Assembly: GCA_947623455.1 (NCBI GenBank) | Contig: OX392527.1 | Span: 64,803,115-64,867,114, forward strand | DNA from: Mimachlamys varia | Taxonomy: Eukaryota; Mollusca; Bivalvia; Pectinida; Pectinidae | Length of the DNA: 64,000 nucleotides | Reading direction: 5' to 3' | Shown: positions 14,140-26,628 of the stretch, in pieces | Numbering within the stretch: position 1 is the stretch's first letter | Layout: each line of letters starts with the position of its first letter | The notes under the pieces: model-generated | What the model was told of the DNA's origin: nothing | The model's input: only the letters and a program-made list of their open reading frames with translations | Database searches by the model: none | Made by a program: the position numbers and the translations under genes

Positions 14140-14300
14140 ACGAGGATTCAAGAGATGCAGGTTGATCAGAACTATGGGCAAGTTTTATGGTAGCCATCTT
14201 TGTCTAATTGAAAAAGATTCTGTATCTTTGTGAGTTATGACGTTTTGAGTATGTTCATTAGTGTGTTTACTTGTTGTGATTGACAATGATGACGCAGTTA
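14140..14300 (+). mobile_element. Partial copy of the ~375-bp dispersed family
   Basis: AGGATTCAAGAGATGCAGG, AAGTTTTATGGTAGCCATCT and ACTTGTTGTGATTGACAATG match one half of the element seen at 28.1-28.25 kb (minus) and 29.04-29.2 kb (plus). Confidence 0.5.
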
Positions 14301-14722
14301 TCATTTATATAGCCAAGTCAGTGCACTATATGTTATAAAGAGATTCATCACCAATCATAATTTGCTGCGATTAACTTTCGCGAATTTTATTTGATCGCGA
14401 AAGTAAATAACACGCGAAAGAAAATGGTATTATGTAAGACTAATAAGGATTACCCTTGAAATGATACATGTACGTGAGGAAAGTGGGTGGAGGGTTTAGC
14501 AGTAAAAATGTAACTGCTATATGCTTAGTGCAAATAACATGTATATCACGGTACATGTAATACGCCAAGATTTAAAAGCGCCAATTGTACATCTGAATAG
14601 TTCAGTGTTCAAAATTATACAGTACAGCGGAAAATTCAGAATGTCAGAAATGTATTGCAACCATTTGTAGAAAAACCACATCAAAAACCCGAAACATTTG
14701 TCTTCATAATAACAAAAGAATC

Positions 14723-15041
14723 ATCCCCGATATCCAAGGGTTTTGCTCACCTACGCTCACACACCCCTGAAATATGTCGGGGCGAAACTGAAGGCTCATC
14801 TTGTTGGTGAGGCAAGAAGACTGGTTTGACCGTTTGATATACATCAAAAGAATCTCATGATCATATATAGGTAAAATTTGACATGCTTTGAAGTCGGTCG
14901 CGGTCCCTTTGTAATCGTCAAGACAGGCATGCAGCCTAGTGATTGGTCAGTGGTTTTACCTGAGCGCGCCTTCAGTTTTGATATGATATTTCCCAGTGGC
15001 GTATAGAGCGTAGGTGAGCGTAACCCCTAGATATCGACGAT
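14723..15041. mobile_element. MITE-like element with ~36-bp terminal inverted repeats
   Basis: The left end (ATCCCCGATATCCAAGGG, then GCTCACCTACGCTC) and the right end (GAGCGTAGGTGAGC, then CCCCTAGATATCGACGAT) are inverted copies with a few mismatches. The 319-bp interior has no open frame. Non-autonomous DNA transposon is the simplest reading; the superfamily is not assigned. Confidence 0.7.
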
Positions 15042-16311
15042 GCAAAAGAAAATACTCAAAAGAAAACTTGGTTCGTCAACTTTTACCACGAGCAAAATAA
15101 TTCGCGTTGTTTTATTTCATCTTAATTCCATCTTCATACCAAACCTACTTACGATGCAAAATTGTATATTAAACTTCTTTACAATAAAAATATATTGTAT
15201 TGTAATTTACTCAAAATAACGTACGGACTAATCCTATGCGAGTATGTTATGTCTTAAGGTATATTTGATTGAAAGAAACTGCATTCGTTCGAATTTCATC
15301 TCTGTTAAGAAAAAAGGCCATAGACATATATAATTTTGTTTTCATTTCTCAGAATTATATTCGTTCAAATGTCAGAAGTTTCATCTGTATAAAGAATAAA
15401 AGACATATACATTTATCATATCATCATTGTTGTTTACTTTCTCGAAAGGGAATCCGTTCATATGTCAGAAGGATATGTTACATCATTACGTTTTTATTGG
15501 AAATTGTGTCTTACACGTACGTAGATTTGTTTGTTATTTTATAAGTTGTATGTTTGAAAACGTCTGTTCCAACTTGTTCGATGTTTCAGCAGATATTTTT
15601 ATACAACGATGAAATAAATGAAAAAATCCAAAAAACACCTGCGAAAGAGAAAGCCCCCAAAATAATTCAATAACAAAACCACCGAATAGCAGATTTTTTT
15701 CAAAATATATGTAGTTTATCCAGTTCAACATTGATGATATAGGTAATGTGCAATACACACATACAGGCCCTAACAAATCAACAACTACACGGATTGATAC
15801 CTGCTTGCTTTTATGATAATAGAGATGAATTTTAGGTAAAACAGATTTGATTTAATTCAATATCCCTTGGTTTTTTTTTGCAACGACATACGAAATCGCG
15901 ACTTTGGGCCATTGGTGTTTTGTCGTATTGGTAAAAGCGATACACGCCGTCTAGCAAAATAAAATGGCGATTTATCGCTTGGTCGACTATGCATATGAAA
16001 AGTAGCGAAAATTGTATTGAGAAACTTATCAGCCATCAGATGTATAATTAATTAAATTAACTAAGTATAGGAAAAAGAAGAAATACATGTACACACATGA
16101 TCCTCATTGTAAGTGAATACAATAGGATATGAAGTAAAAGATAGTACATGTATATTTTTTAATTTAGTCAATACGGAGATTGTGATTTCTTTTCATAGTT
16201 CAAGACATGAAAAGAATTAAAAAAAAAACAAAAGCTGAAGTAAATAAAAAAAAAACATTTACTGTGTGTTCAGTTTTTTCAAAAAGTACTGCATCTTTAA
16301 TTATTTATTCA
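15042..16311. other. AT-rich spacer, no feature recognised
   Basis: Short overlapping frames at 15.27-15.78 kb lack any domain or exon context that I can support. Confidence 0.4.
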
Positions 16312-16512
16312 TAAACTAAAGGGGTTTTACGCATCTGACCCTTCTGCTTCTAAATTAATTTAGACATTTTTGTATTCCCACCTTTTGGACCCTAGCATCA
16401 CTGACAGTCCAAGGAGGACGAAACAGATGTATGATGCAGTTTGATTCATTTGTTCGGCATACTGTATCTATTACTAAATTTAAAAGGTGCAGCATGTGTG
16501 TGAGTGTGTTAC
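16312..16512 (+). mobile_element. Hammerhead-bearing dispersed element, copy A
   Basis: Shares with the minus-strand copy at 48.5 kb an upstream segment (TTTTACGCATCTGACCC, CTTCTGCTTC, TTCCCACCTTTTGGACCC) and a downstream segment (GGCATACTGTATCTATTACT, then TAAATTTAAAAGGTGCAGCA and a GTGTGTGAG run). Total length at least 200 bp. It has no coding potential. Confidence 0.65.
16395..16437 (+). ncRNA. Hammerhead ribozyme relic with core deletion (copy A)
   Basis: Stem I strands GCATCA (16395-16400) and TGATGC (16432-16437) are perfect. Stem II GTCC/GGAC has loop AAGGA, and GAAA is intact (16420-16423). The catalytic core reads CTGACA instead of CTGANGA: one base, equivalent to the essential G, is missing. 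The cleavage-site base would be A at 16431. This copy is probably inactive. Confidence 0.75.
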
Positions 16513-18405
16513 GCCATTCCTTATAGATAGTTATACAAAATAGTTATAATAAAATATGTCATCTTACCTATTGTAGAAATCTGTATCAATAACAGAGGAA
16601 TCACCAACCAAAACCCCTGACTGGTAGGCGCCATTGTGCTCTTCTAATGGCTGTCTTTGGTCAAAGGTCTGCGTAGAATTGTTCAAAGATTGACCAATAT
16701 AGGATATTCCTCACAAATAATTTGTCAGAAAACACAGACACACATTTGATGTCAACAGAGGAGAGAAGTTACGATGGACAACATGACAACTACGTCTCAG
16801 TTTATCTCTCTTCGGCACTTTTTACGTTGTTTTTCCTTGTTGCTTTTCCTTGTACTCCATTGCTTCTAGGAAAATCCTTGGCAAATGCGTTGAAGTATCA
16901 AATACTGTCACAATATTATTAAATATTAGAAAGTATACTATAAACAAAGGAATTATTATCACTTCTAAACGAAATAAATGTTAGTTAAAATGACAGGCGA
17001 AGGAATAAGTAAGAGTAATGTACACGAGCGTTTTGTATCGGGTTATTACAGTTATCAGCTCGTCTCTGCTCCAAGGATGGATACCAATGCCGCAAACAGG
17101 CGGAGCGCACCAGCCACCGTAACCGGATAATCACTAGATCGTGACACCTACCACGTTTAATGTACATAAACGCTGAAGCACTATAAATTCTCACTCGTTG
17201 AATGCTCACAATGAAAACATGAAGCTGAAACGATTATTGTTTTCAGTTAATGATATAGAGTTCCGAGCTATTCATGAGGGGAAAAGGCTATTAAGTACTA
17301 CCACAATAGAATAGTTGTTATTATTTGAGGGCAATTCGATTGTCTTTTTCATTCTGTCTTTTCTTCATCCGGGCAATTCTCTGTCCAATGTTGTATAGTT
17401 TCATTGTTGATTGTCGATCTTCCGAGGAAAGTCAATGTGGCTATTAACGAAAATGTGATATTTAATGTGACAGTTGACCTCTTGTCTTGTAATTAGGAGC
17501 AAACAATTCTTCACGTGCGTCAGCTTTACTTGATCATAATGACATAAGGTAACAAACAACATTTTCTTGCCCTTTGTTGAATCTCGTGTAAATATTGTAA
17601 CAGTAGAATTGTTCGAGGTGTGGAAATTTTCGTTTTTATTTTGCTTGCATTGAACTCTGCGAATATATCCACACGCGAACATGTCAACACTACTCAAACT
17701 CTATTGGTGTATAATAGTATCATAGACACACAGTACAAGATGACTGACAGTGCGAAAAAAATACACATCGTCAAGAGTTTGGAGGATGACTAAGCGAAAA
17801 AATAACACTCGCGAAACTATTGACTTTTATAGTAAGTAACAAACATCATATCATTTTGGGTGTGGCAGTTATCCTTTATTGAATGCCATGTAATTGTATT
17901 AAAACAACATATTGAGTCGTCATATCAATGACATACTATTTGGCTACATAGTTATATTGTGGACCATTATACCATGCTAAAACAACATAGGCATTCTTTA
18001 TACAAGTGTACTATCGGGTTATAAAGTATGACAGCTAGTCGTTTTTAATGTCATGCTATTTTGTTTAAACAACAAAGTAATTCTTTAAGTGACATTTGGC
18101 CTGTACATTTGTACTTGAATGTCATGTGTTTGTGTAACAAACAATAAAGTGATTTTTATGTAGAGTTTGTGTTAGTGGTCTACACACTATGGTAGTTTGG
18201 CCTTTCATACCTTCTATAACTCTGTGAGTTTCATCTTGTAGCGACTGTTTCTCTGAAGCCAGATATTTGTCATGATAGAATCGGAATTATTTCACACAGT
18301 AACTCATGGATGACACCATTAATAAGTTTGCTGTTTTTGATGTATTTCAAAGGAATGACGCGGCAGCGTAACGATAAATTTGACAGATTTTGATTTTAAA
18401 ATAAA
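16513..18405. other. AT-rich spacer, possible decayed tandem repeat near 17.86-18.18 kb
   Basis: Between 17860 and 18180 a loose pattern (TGCCATGT/TGTCATG followed by AAACAACA) recurs at about 70-80 bp, suggesting an old tandem repeat. Nothing else is supported. Confidence 0.35.
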
Positions 18406-18562
18406 TAAGAGAATACCAAAGTGTTAACGAATTCATAATCCGAACTCAAAATCGATTAAAACAGGGGCAAAATATGAACTAAGGAAAAATTTACACGGAG
18501 ATCCTTGTAAAAGAATAAGACCTGGTGTTCCGGAAGAGTAAGCGTCTTCTGCTTCATCAAAC
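18406..18562 (+). mobile_element. Dispersed GTGTTCCGGAAGAGT family, copy 1
   Basis: Starts GAGAATACCAAAG and runs through CTCAAAATCGATTAAAAC, GGGGCAAAATATGAAC and CACGGAGATCCTTGTAAAAG to GGTGTTCCGGAAGAGTAAGC and GTCTTCTGCTTCATC. Other full or partial copies lie at 27.9, 29.3, 33.5, 35.9, 38.8, 38.9, 42.7, 54.6 and 58.7 kb on either strand. Confidence 0.75.
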
Positions 18563-18780
18563 GTAGCTCCTCTTTCATCTTTAAAAGAAAGGGTTCGGCC
18601 TAGTGATTGGGATTGGTCAATATCTTTCACTTGAAATCAACTAATCATTTCATTTTGTCTTGAGATGTCTTTTATTTCGAGGGTTGCATTTGAATGTATG
18701 AACACCGTTTTTTTCCGGGGACTCCGGCTTTCCCCCATAACTAAAATATGGCATGTCCATAAATTACCATAACTATTAAA

Positions 18781-19482
18781 TTGTATAGTCAAAAACTGCA
18801 AAATACCAGACCGAAACCTTTGTAATATAATTTGATATTGTATAGTCAAACACTACAAAATACCCGACCGAAATCTTTGTAATATAATTTGATATTGTAT
18901 AGTCAAAAACTGCAAAATACCAGACCGAAACCTTTGTAATAGAATATGATATTGTATAGTCAAAAACTGCAAAATACCAGACCGAAACCTTTGTAATATA
19001 ATTTGATATTGTATAGTCAAACACTACAAAATACCAGACCGAAACCTTTGTAATAGAATATGATATTGTATAGTCAAACACTACAAAATACCAGACCGAA
19101 ACCTTTGTAATAGAATATGATATTGTATAGTCAAAAACTGCAAAATACCAGACCGAAATCTTTATAAAAGAATATGCTATTGTATAGTCAAACACTACAA
19201 AATACCAGACCGAAACCTTTGTAATAGAATATGATATTGGATAGTAAAACACTACAAAATACCAGACCGAAACCTTTGTAATAGAATATGATATTGTATA
19301 GTCAAACACTGCAAAATACCAGACCGAAATCTTTGTAATAGAATATGATATTGTATAGTCACACACTACAAAATACCAGACCGAAACCTTTGTAATAGAA
19401 TCTATTATTGTATAGTCAAACACTGCAAAATACCAGACCGAAACCTTTGTAATAGAATATGCTATTATATAGGCAAACACTG
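18781..19482. repeat. 57-bp minisatellite, about 12 copies
   Basis: The unit begins TTGTATAGTCAAAAACTGCA and contains AAATACCAGACCGAAACC. At 57 bp (19 codons) the minus strand stays open for 234 codons with a 19-residue repeat. There is no signal peptide, domain or splice context, and variants are scattered without an obvious coding pattern, so I call it non-coding. Confidence 0.9.
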
Positions 19483-20036
19483 CTTTGACTCTTTGTTATA
19501 AAATTGATGTAATCAATTGCGGTATACTCAGAGGCGTTTGATTACGGCCCATTAAACCTTACTTACTCAATCACATGTCTCGCACATTTATTGAATTTTA
19601 TTGTATGATTGGAATGTTTCACGATTTCTCATTGATCCATATTGGATCACATGACATTGATTATTTCTGTTGAAATACTTTATGACGTCACAGAGAAGTC
19701 AATGTAACGTTCCGCTAAGTCCGCGGAACCGATTTTTTACATTTAATTTCTTTTTGAGGGAGACATGTCCTTTGATGCAAACCCACTGCTATGTACATTT
19801 GTAGTTGTGCATCAGCATTTGATTTTCAGAGTTCGACTTCTTTTAAGGGAGTTACGTACCTTTGTGAAATAACGTTTTGGAGATCTTTATCACCCTTAAT
19901 GTGAAATTAAAGATTAAGAATTTCTCAAGAAAATTCCCATTTTCGTAAGTTCACCATCGAGGTCAGTAAGAGATTATAAACTACCAACATCTGCGAGGGG
20001 TATTAGTTATCCTACGGATGACAGTTCTAGTTTTAA
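19483..20036. other. Spacer between two minisatellites, nothing recognised
   Basis: Unique AT-rich sequence without a credible frame. Confidence 0.45.
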
Positions 20037-20340
20037 CATAAGAGACGATGAGCCCCTCGTTATATATAATATTGAGATGAGATTTCACACCAGTTCCTAC
20101 ATTAATTGTAACATAAGAGACGATGAGCCCCTCGTTATATATAATATTGAGATGAGATTTCACACCAGTTCCTACATTAATTGTAACATAAGAGACGATG
20201 AGCCCCTCGTTATATATAATATTGAGATGAGATTTCACACAAGTTCCTACATTAATTGTAACATAAGAGACGATGAGCCCCTCGTTATATATAATATTGA
20301 GATGAGATTTCACACAAGTTCCTACTTTAATTGTAACAGT
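20037..20340. repeat. 75-bp tandem repeat, four near-identical copies
   Basis: The unit contains ATAAGAGACGATGAGCCCCT, CGTTATATATAATATTGAGA and TTTCACACCAGTTCCTAC. Four copies differ at only a few sites (ACC/ACA, ACATT/ACTTT), so the amplification is recent. 75 bp is 25 codons, which explains the open frames on both strands. Confidence 0.95.
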
Positions 20341-21389
20341 AGAGTACATTCATGTCAATATAGATTTTATCTCGGCCTTATAGTGCCAGTCATTTCCCTT
20401 TTATTAGGACACGTTCTGATCAGGCTGAGTTAATCCGGTTATAAAATGTAAACAATTCAACATGTTTACCCGTTATGCCGTTTTTATGAAGATACAAAGA
20501 ACAGAACGGGTTGGTTATCCCCATAAAACATTAAATAAATCAAACGATATTTAATCTAGTTATTGACAGTTGTAGTCCAATAACCTGTCAGTCGTATGTA
20601 ATGAGTTTTCCCTTTTATCACTATTTTCATGGAAATTCTGTTTATCAAGATTTCAGGGCAATCTTTGTTCACATTTTTGGTACATATTTTAGATTTGTTT
20701 ATTAAAGTATTTTTGTTTTCAGGCTTCATAGACTTCTGCAGATTCAACATTGTACAGAAACAAACTCCGACCCCCCCTCCTCCCCCAGGGAGCTGAAAGT
20801 CTGCGCTAGAAAGGGTTATTTATCTACATTGGGTTTCCTGGCTCCATTTCCTACACTACTTCTCACTAGAACCTAATACTTGGTATATGGTCTCACCTCG
20901 ACGAGGTGGTGTGTTATGTATAATAACTAGGTCATTGTGACCTTCATTTTGCTCTTTGACCGACATGAAAGAAACATTTTGTCTGGCCGCTATCTTTTGT
21001 AAACTTTAAGTCGCTTGAATATCATACCTGGGATGGATATCGTGTCATCTTGGTGAGGCGGTACCATTCGGTGGGAGACTATAATTCGTCGACCTGTCTT
21101 GTTTATCTCGAACTAGTCGGCTCGTAAAACACCGTAGATGGGGACAGCAGGGATGTTATGATAAAGAAAGTGAAAGTTAACGAGTAGTGAACCGAAACCG
21201 GCGGATACACCAAACATCCCAGTAGCAATCGGGGAGGATGGACAGAGTTATTAAAGTAATGACTGCTTTAGAAGTCTGCCATACACATTACCTACCTTAC
21301 CTAAGTTCATCTACTTATGACTGGCTAAATGTACATATGATTCTTGGTTTTGCAAGAAATCTCAAAATATTAAGAAAATATAAGCACTT
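20341..21389. other. Spacer, no feature recognised
   Basis: Unique sequence with a C-rich tract near 20771-20790; no supported gene. Confidence 0.45.
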
Positions 21390-21562
21390 GCCGTCCTGCT
21401 TTAATATAAGTTTAGGAATTTCGATTACCATCATTTGATCCTTAGCATCACTGACGAGTCCCTGAAGGACGAAACAGCTGTTTGATGCAGTGTTATACTT
21501 TTTTTTGGCATACTATATCTATTACTAAATTTACAAGATGCAACATGTGTGTGTGTTACGTC
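21390..21562 (+). mobile_element. Hammerhead-bearing dispersed element, copy B
   Basis: Sequence around the ribozyme matches the flanks of the other three copies. Downstream it shares GGCATACTATATCTATTACT, then a segment ending in CAACATGTGTGTGTG and GTTACGTCC. The 5' flank is more diverged than in the copies at 16.4 and 48.5 kb. No open reading frame is present, so the element is non-autonomous. Limits are approximate. Confidence 0.6.
21445..21488 (+). ncRNA. Type I hammerhead ribozyme, intact core (copy B)
   Basis: All elements of a hammerhead fold are present in order. Stem I 5' strand GCATCA (21445-21450); core CTGACGA (21451-21457); stem II GTCC (21458-21461) pairing with GGAC (21467-21470) around loop CTGAA; core GAAA (21471-21474); a very short stem III of ACA/TGT inside the palindrome ACAGCTGT; cleavage-site U at 21482; stem I 3' strand TGATGC (21483-21488). 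The predicted cut is between 21482 and 21483. Minimal-stem-III hammerheads are known from Penelope-like elements and small retroelements (retrozymes) in animals, where a dimer often stabilises the fold. Activity is inferred, not shown. Confidence 0.87.
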
Positions 21563-22240
21563 CTCTTATAAAACAATCGATAAGCATTTGTTTTGGTTAA
21601 TACGTTGGCCGGAAAGGTATGTATCATAAATGCTTCACACCTTCATGTTGGAACACAAATATACAGATACTAAACAAACAAACATTTGTATACCGGGAAA
21701 TATGGCATATTTCCTTATTGTTCATTTGCACGAAAACCAATGGGATATACATTAAATGGTGAACGGGGGGAGAATGAACTACAAAACACGCCTATATATA
21801 ACAAAAGAGCTAATTATCCCGGGCTGGCGACTTCTCGGTACTTCTAGTCTATAATACATATTAATCTTTTGTATTAGACGACATGCACCATCAACCTTGT
21901 TGTCGACATGGCGAATATTTGATATTTTATCGATCACCGAGAGGAAAATTAATTAAATGTTACCCTTTCTGCCTGAAAATCCATGGGAAATGATTTGAGT
22001 CATTAAAAAAAAGCTCTATCCGAACAAATTTGAGGAAATCAGCTGGGAATTAGTATAAATAGTATACATTATTATTAAGAAGAATTGATTCTGTATGATA
22101 AATGATGCAGATGTTGTTAACCCTAACCCTATACGTTGATTAAAGTGTAAGGTAATTGTGAGATATCTGTTACTCGAGGTCCTTTGGGGATACTTTAATT
22201 GGATCAAAAGAATGGTTTCCAGTCTACAGCACGACGGTGC
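21563..22240. other. Spacer before the 29-bp satellite, no feature recognised
   Basis: AT-rich. A short CCCTAACCCT at about 22121 resembles a telomere word but is isolated. Confidence 0.45.
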
Positions 22241-25200
22241 TATATATATATTATACAGAGCTGATATATATAAACCACACAATATAGATATATTATATAT
22301 TAACAACACAATATAGACATATTATATATAAACAGCACAATATAGATATATTATATATAAACAACACAATATAGATATATTATATATAAACAACACAATA
22401 TAGATATATTATATATAAACAACACAATATAGATATATTATATATAAACAACACAATATAGATATATTTTATATAAACAACACACTATAGACATATTATA
22501 TATAAACAACACAATATAGATATATTATATATAAACAACACAATATAGACATATTATATATAAACAGCACAATATAGATATATTATATATAAACAACACA
22601 ATATAGATATATTATATATAAACAACACAATATAGATATATTATATATAAACAACACACTATAGATATATTATATATAAATAACACAATATAGATATATT
22701 ATATATAAACAACACAATATAGATATATTATATATAAACAACACACTATAGATATATTATATATAAACAACACACTATAGATATATTATATATAAACAAC
22801 ACAATATAGATATATTATATATAAACAACACAATATAGATATATTATATATAAATAACACAATATAGATATATTATATATAAACAACACAATATAGATAT
22901 ATTATATATAAACAACACAATATAGATATATTATATATAAACAACACCATATAGATATATTATATATAAACAACACACTATAGATATATTATATATAAAC
23001 AACACAATATAGATATATTATATATAAACAACACAATATAGGCATATTATATATAAACAAAACACTATAGATATATTATATATAAACAACACAATATAGA
23101 TATATTATATATAAACAACACAATATAGATATATTATATATAAACAACACAATATAGATATATTATATATAAACAACACAATATAGACATATTATACATA
23201 AACAAAACACTATAGATATATTATATATAAACAACACAATATAGACATATTATATATAAACAACACAATATAGATATATTATACATAAACAACACAATAT
23301 AGACATATTATATATAAACAAAACACTATAGACATATTATATATAAACAGCACAATATAGACATATTATATATAAACAAAACACTATATATATATTATAT
23401 ATAAACAACACAATATAGACATATTATATATAAACAACACAATATAGATATATTATATATAAACAACACAATATAGACATATTATATATAAACAACACAA
23501 TATAGACATATTCTATATAAACAACACAATATAGACATATTATATATAAATAACACAATATAGACATATTATATATAAACAACACACTATAGACATATTA
23601 TATATAAACTACACAATATAGACATATTATATATAAACAACACAATATAGATATATTATATATAAACCACACAATATAAATATATCATATATAAACAACA
23701 CAATATAGATATATTATACAGAGCCGATATAGATAAACAACACCATATAGATATATTATATATAAACAACACAATATAGATATATTATATATAAACAACA
23801 CAGTTTAGATAAATTATACAGAGCTGATATATATAAACAACACAATATAGATATATTATATATAAACAACACAATATAGACATATTATATATAAACAACA
23901 CAATATAGACATATTATATATAAACAACACAATATAGATATATTATATATAAACAACACAATATAGACATATTATATATAAACAACACAATATAGATATA
24001 TTATATATAAACAACACACTATAAACATAATATATATAAACAACACACTATAGACATATTATATATAAACAACACATTATAGACATATTATATATAAACA
24101 ACACAATATAGATATATTATATATAAACAACACAATATAGATATATTATATATAAACAACACACTATAGATATATTATATATAAACAACACAATATAGAT
24201 ATATTATATAAAAACAACACAATATAGATATATTATATATAAACAACATACTATAGACATATTATATATAAACAACACATTATAGACATATTATATATAA
24301 ACAACACAATATAGACATATTATATATAAACAACACAATATAGATATATTATATGTAAACTACACAATATAGATATATTATATATAAACAACACAATATA
24401 GATATATTATATATAAACAACACAATATAGACATATTATATATAAACAACACAATATAGACATATTATATATAAACAACACAATATAGATATATTATATA
24501 TAAACAACACACTATAGATATATTATATATAAACAACACATTATAGACATATTATATATAAACAACACAATATAGATATATTATATATAAACAACACAAT
24601 ATAGATATATTATATATAAACAACACACTATAGGTATATTATATATAAACAACACAATATAGACATATTATATATAAACAACACACTATAGACATATTAT
24701 ATATAAACTACACAATATAGACATATTATATATAAACAACACAATATAGACATATTATATATAAACTACACAATATAGACATATTATATATAAACAACAC
24801 AATATAGATATATTATATATAAACCACACAATATAAATATATCATATATAAACAACACAATATAAATATATTATATATAAACAACACAATATGAATATAT
24901 TATATATAAACAACACAATATAAATATATTATATATAAACAACACAATATAGATATATTATACAGAGCTGATATAGATAAACAACACAATATAGATATAT
25001 TATATATAAACAACACACTATAGGTATATTATATATAAACAACACAATATAGACATATTATATATAAACAACACAATATAGATATATTATATATAAACAA
25101 CACACTATAGATATATTATATATAAACAACACAATATAGACATATTATATATAAACAACACAATATAGACATATTATATATAAACAACACAATATAGATA

Positions 25201-25353
25201 TATTATATATAAACAACACAATATAGATATATCATATATAAACAACACAATATAGACATATTATATATAAACAACACAATATAGACATATTAGATATAAA
25301 CAACACAATATAGATATATCATATATAAACAACACAATATAGACATATTATAT
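22241..25353. repeat. 29-bp AT-rich satellite, about 107 copies
   Basis: The unit is AAACAACACAATATAGATAT then ATTATATAT, with common variants GACATATT, CACTATAG and AAACAGC. A variant junction word ACAGAGCTGATATATATAAA recurs at 22.25, 23.8 and 24.96 kb. TATATTATATATA makes each unit partly self-complementary. This is the longest array in the window. Confidence 0.96.
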
Positions 25354-25784
25354 ATAAACAACACAGTTTAGATATATTATATATAAACAACACAATATAG
25401 ATATATTATATATAAACAACACAACACAATATAGATATATTATATATAAACAACACATTATAGATATATTATACAGAGCTGATATATATAAACAATCTAA
25501 ATTATGCCTTCGGCTAACACTAGCCGAGGGGCTTATTGATTTCAAAATTTTTTGTTACACTTTCAATATTGTTTTTATGTATTGTAATTGTTTTTTGTTT
25601 CTTTAATTTGTGTCTGACAAAGGAGCGGATTGCTCCGAAAATTTGACAGCACCAGTTTGTCTACACTGTTTGAATTACTTCTTTGCCCTTTATAACATTT
25701 TAAGTAATTCGCATCCTATAAATATCCATTTGTAAGGATCCAGTGTTATTTGGAAAACTACCGTTAATATTACTTCTTTGACCC
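25354..25784 (+). repeat. 431-bp tandem duplication, copy 1
   Basis: Copy 1 of a direct duplication: about 135 bp of 29-bp satellite plus about 296 bp of unique sequence (AATTATGCCTTCGGCTAACA to TACTTCTTTGACCC). The unique part has a hammerhead-like hairpin at 25614-25640: CTGACAA, then GGAGC/GCTCC with loop GGATT, then GAAA. It resembles the tails of Penelope-like or retrozyme-like elements, but the core has A where G is required. Confidence 0.75.
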
Positions 25785-26215
25785 ATAAACAACACAATAT
25801 AGATATATTATATATAAACAACACAATATAGATATATTATATATAAACAACACAACACAATATAGATATATTATATATAAACAACACATTATAGATATAT
25901 TATACAGAGCTGATATATATAAACAATCTAAATTATGCCTTCGGCTAACACTAGCCGAGGGGCTTATTGATTTCAAAATTTTTTGTTACACTTTCAATAT
26001 TGTTTTTATGTATTGTAATTGTTTTTTGTTTCTTTAATTTGTGTCTGACAAAGGAGCGGATTGCTCCGAAAATTTGACAGCACCAGTTTGTCTACACTGT
26101 TTGAATTACTTCTTTGCCCTTTATAACATTTTAAGTAATTCGCATCCTATAAATATCCATTTGTAAGGATCCAGTGTTATTTGGAAAACTACCGTTAATA
26201 TTACTTCTTTGACCC
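25785..26215 (+). repeat. 431-bp tandem duplication, copy 2
   Basis: Repeats copy 1 nearly base for base, with differences seen only in the first satellite units. The hairpin lies at 26045-26071. Near identity shows a very recent duplication. Confidence 0.8.
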
Positions 26216-26305
26216 ATAAACAACACAATATAGATATATGATATATAAATAACACAATACAGATATATTATATATAAATAACACAATATAGATATATTAT
26301 AAATA
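26216..26305. repeat. 29-bp satellite, distal fragment
   Basis: Three or so units of the same satellite after the 431-bp duplication, ending in unique sequence. Confidence 0.85.
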
Positions 26306-26394
26306 TTTACAGTCTACACTGACATTCACTCGATAGCCATTACTCAACAGACTATCATTATCACTGCATAACTGTAGTCAAACACGTGACAAAT

Positions 26395-26515
26395 TTCTAT
26401 GACGTCGACAACAATTCATATGGGCGGAGCTATGCAAATCCTACAGTTTGAAACACAATTGTGTGACGTCACCAACAATTAACGTAGGCGGAGCTTGCAA
26501 ATTTCATGCTGTTAC
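26395..26515. repeat. Imperfect ~70-bp direct repeat with CRE-like words
   Basis: Two units each hold a TGACGTC word, ACAACAATT and GGCGGAGCT followed by GCAAAT. One unit contains the octamer ATGCAAAT. It could be a diverged tandem element or a regulatory cluster; no adjacent gene is visible. Confidence 0.4.
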
Positions 26516-26628
26516 ATTTATTGAAACATTCCCACGTTTATTAGTTTTGAAATGAAATCTGTGTCCGAAGATTTGTCTATAATGAACAAAATAGTTACGA
26601 ACATTTCACAGAAAGATACTGTAAATAT

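Noticed and set aside
18776..19480. 234-codon minus-strand frame with a 19-residue repeat
   Set aside because: The 57-bp unit length keeps any frame open. No start context, signal peptide, domain or splice support.
22115..22135. Telomere-like CCCTAACCCT
   Set aside because: Only one to two units, also seen once near 3868; no telomeric array.
22241..26305. Regular short repeats considered as a CRISPR array
   Set aside because: No unique spacers between units; the units are contiguous and the genome is animal. The same holds for the other arrays.
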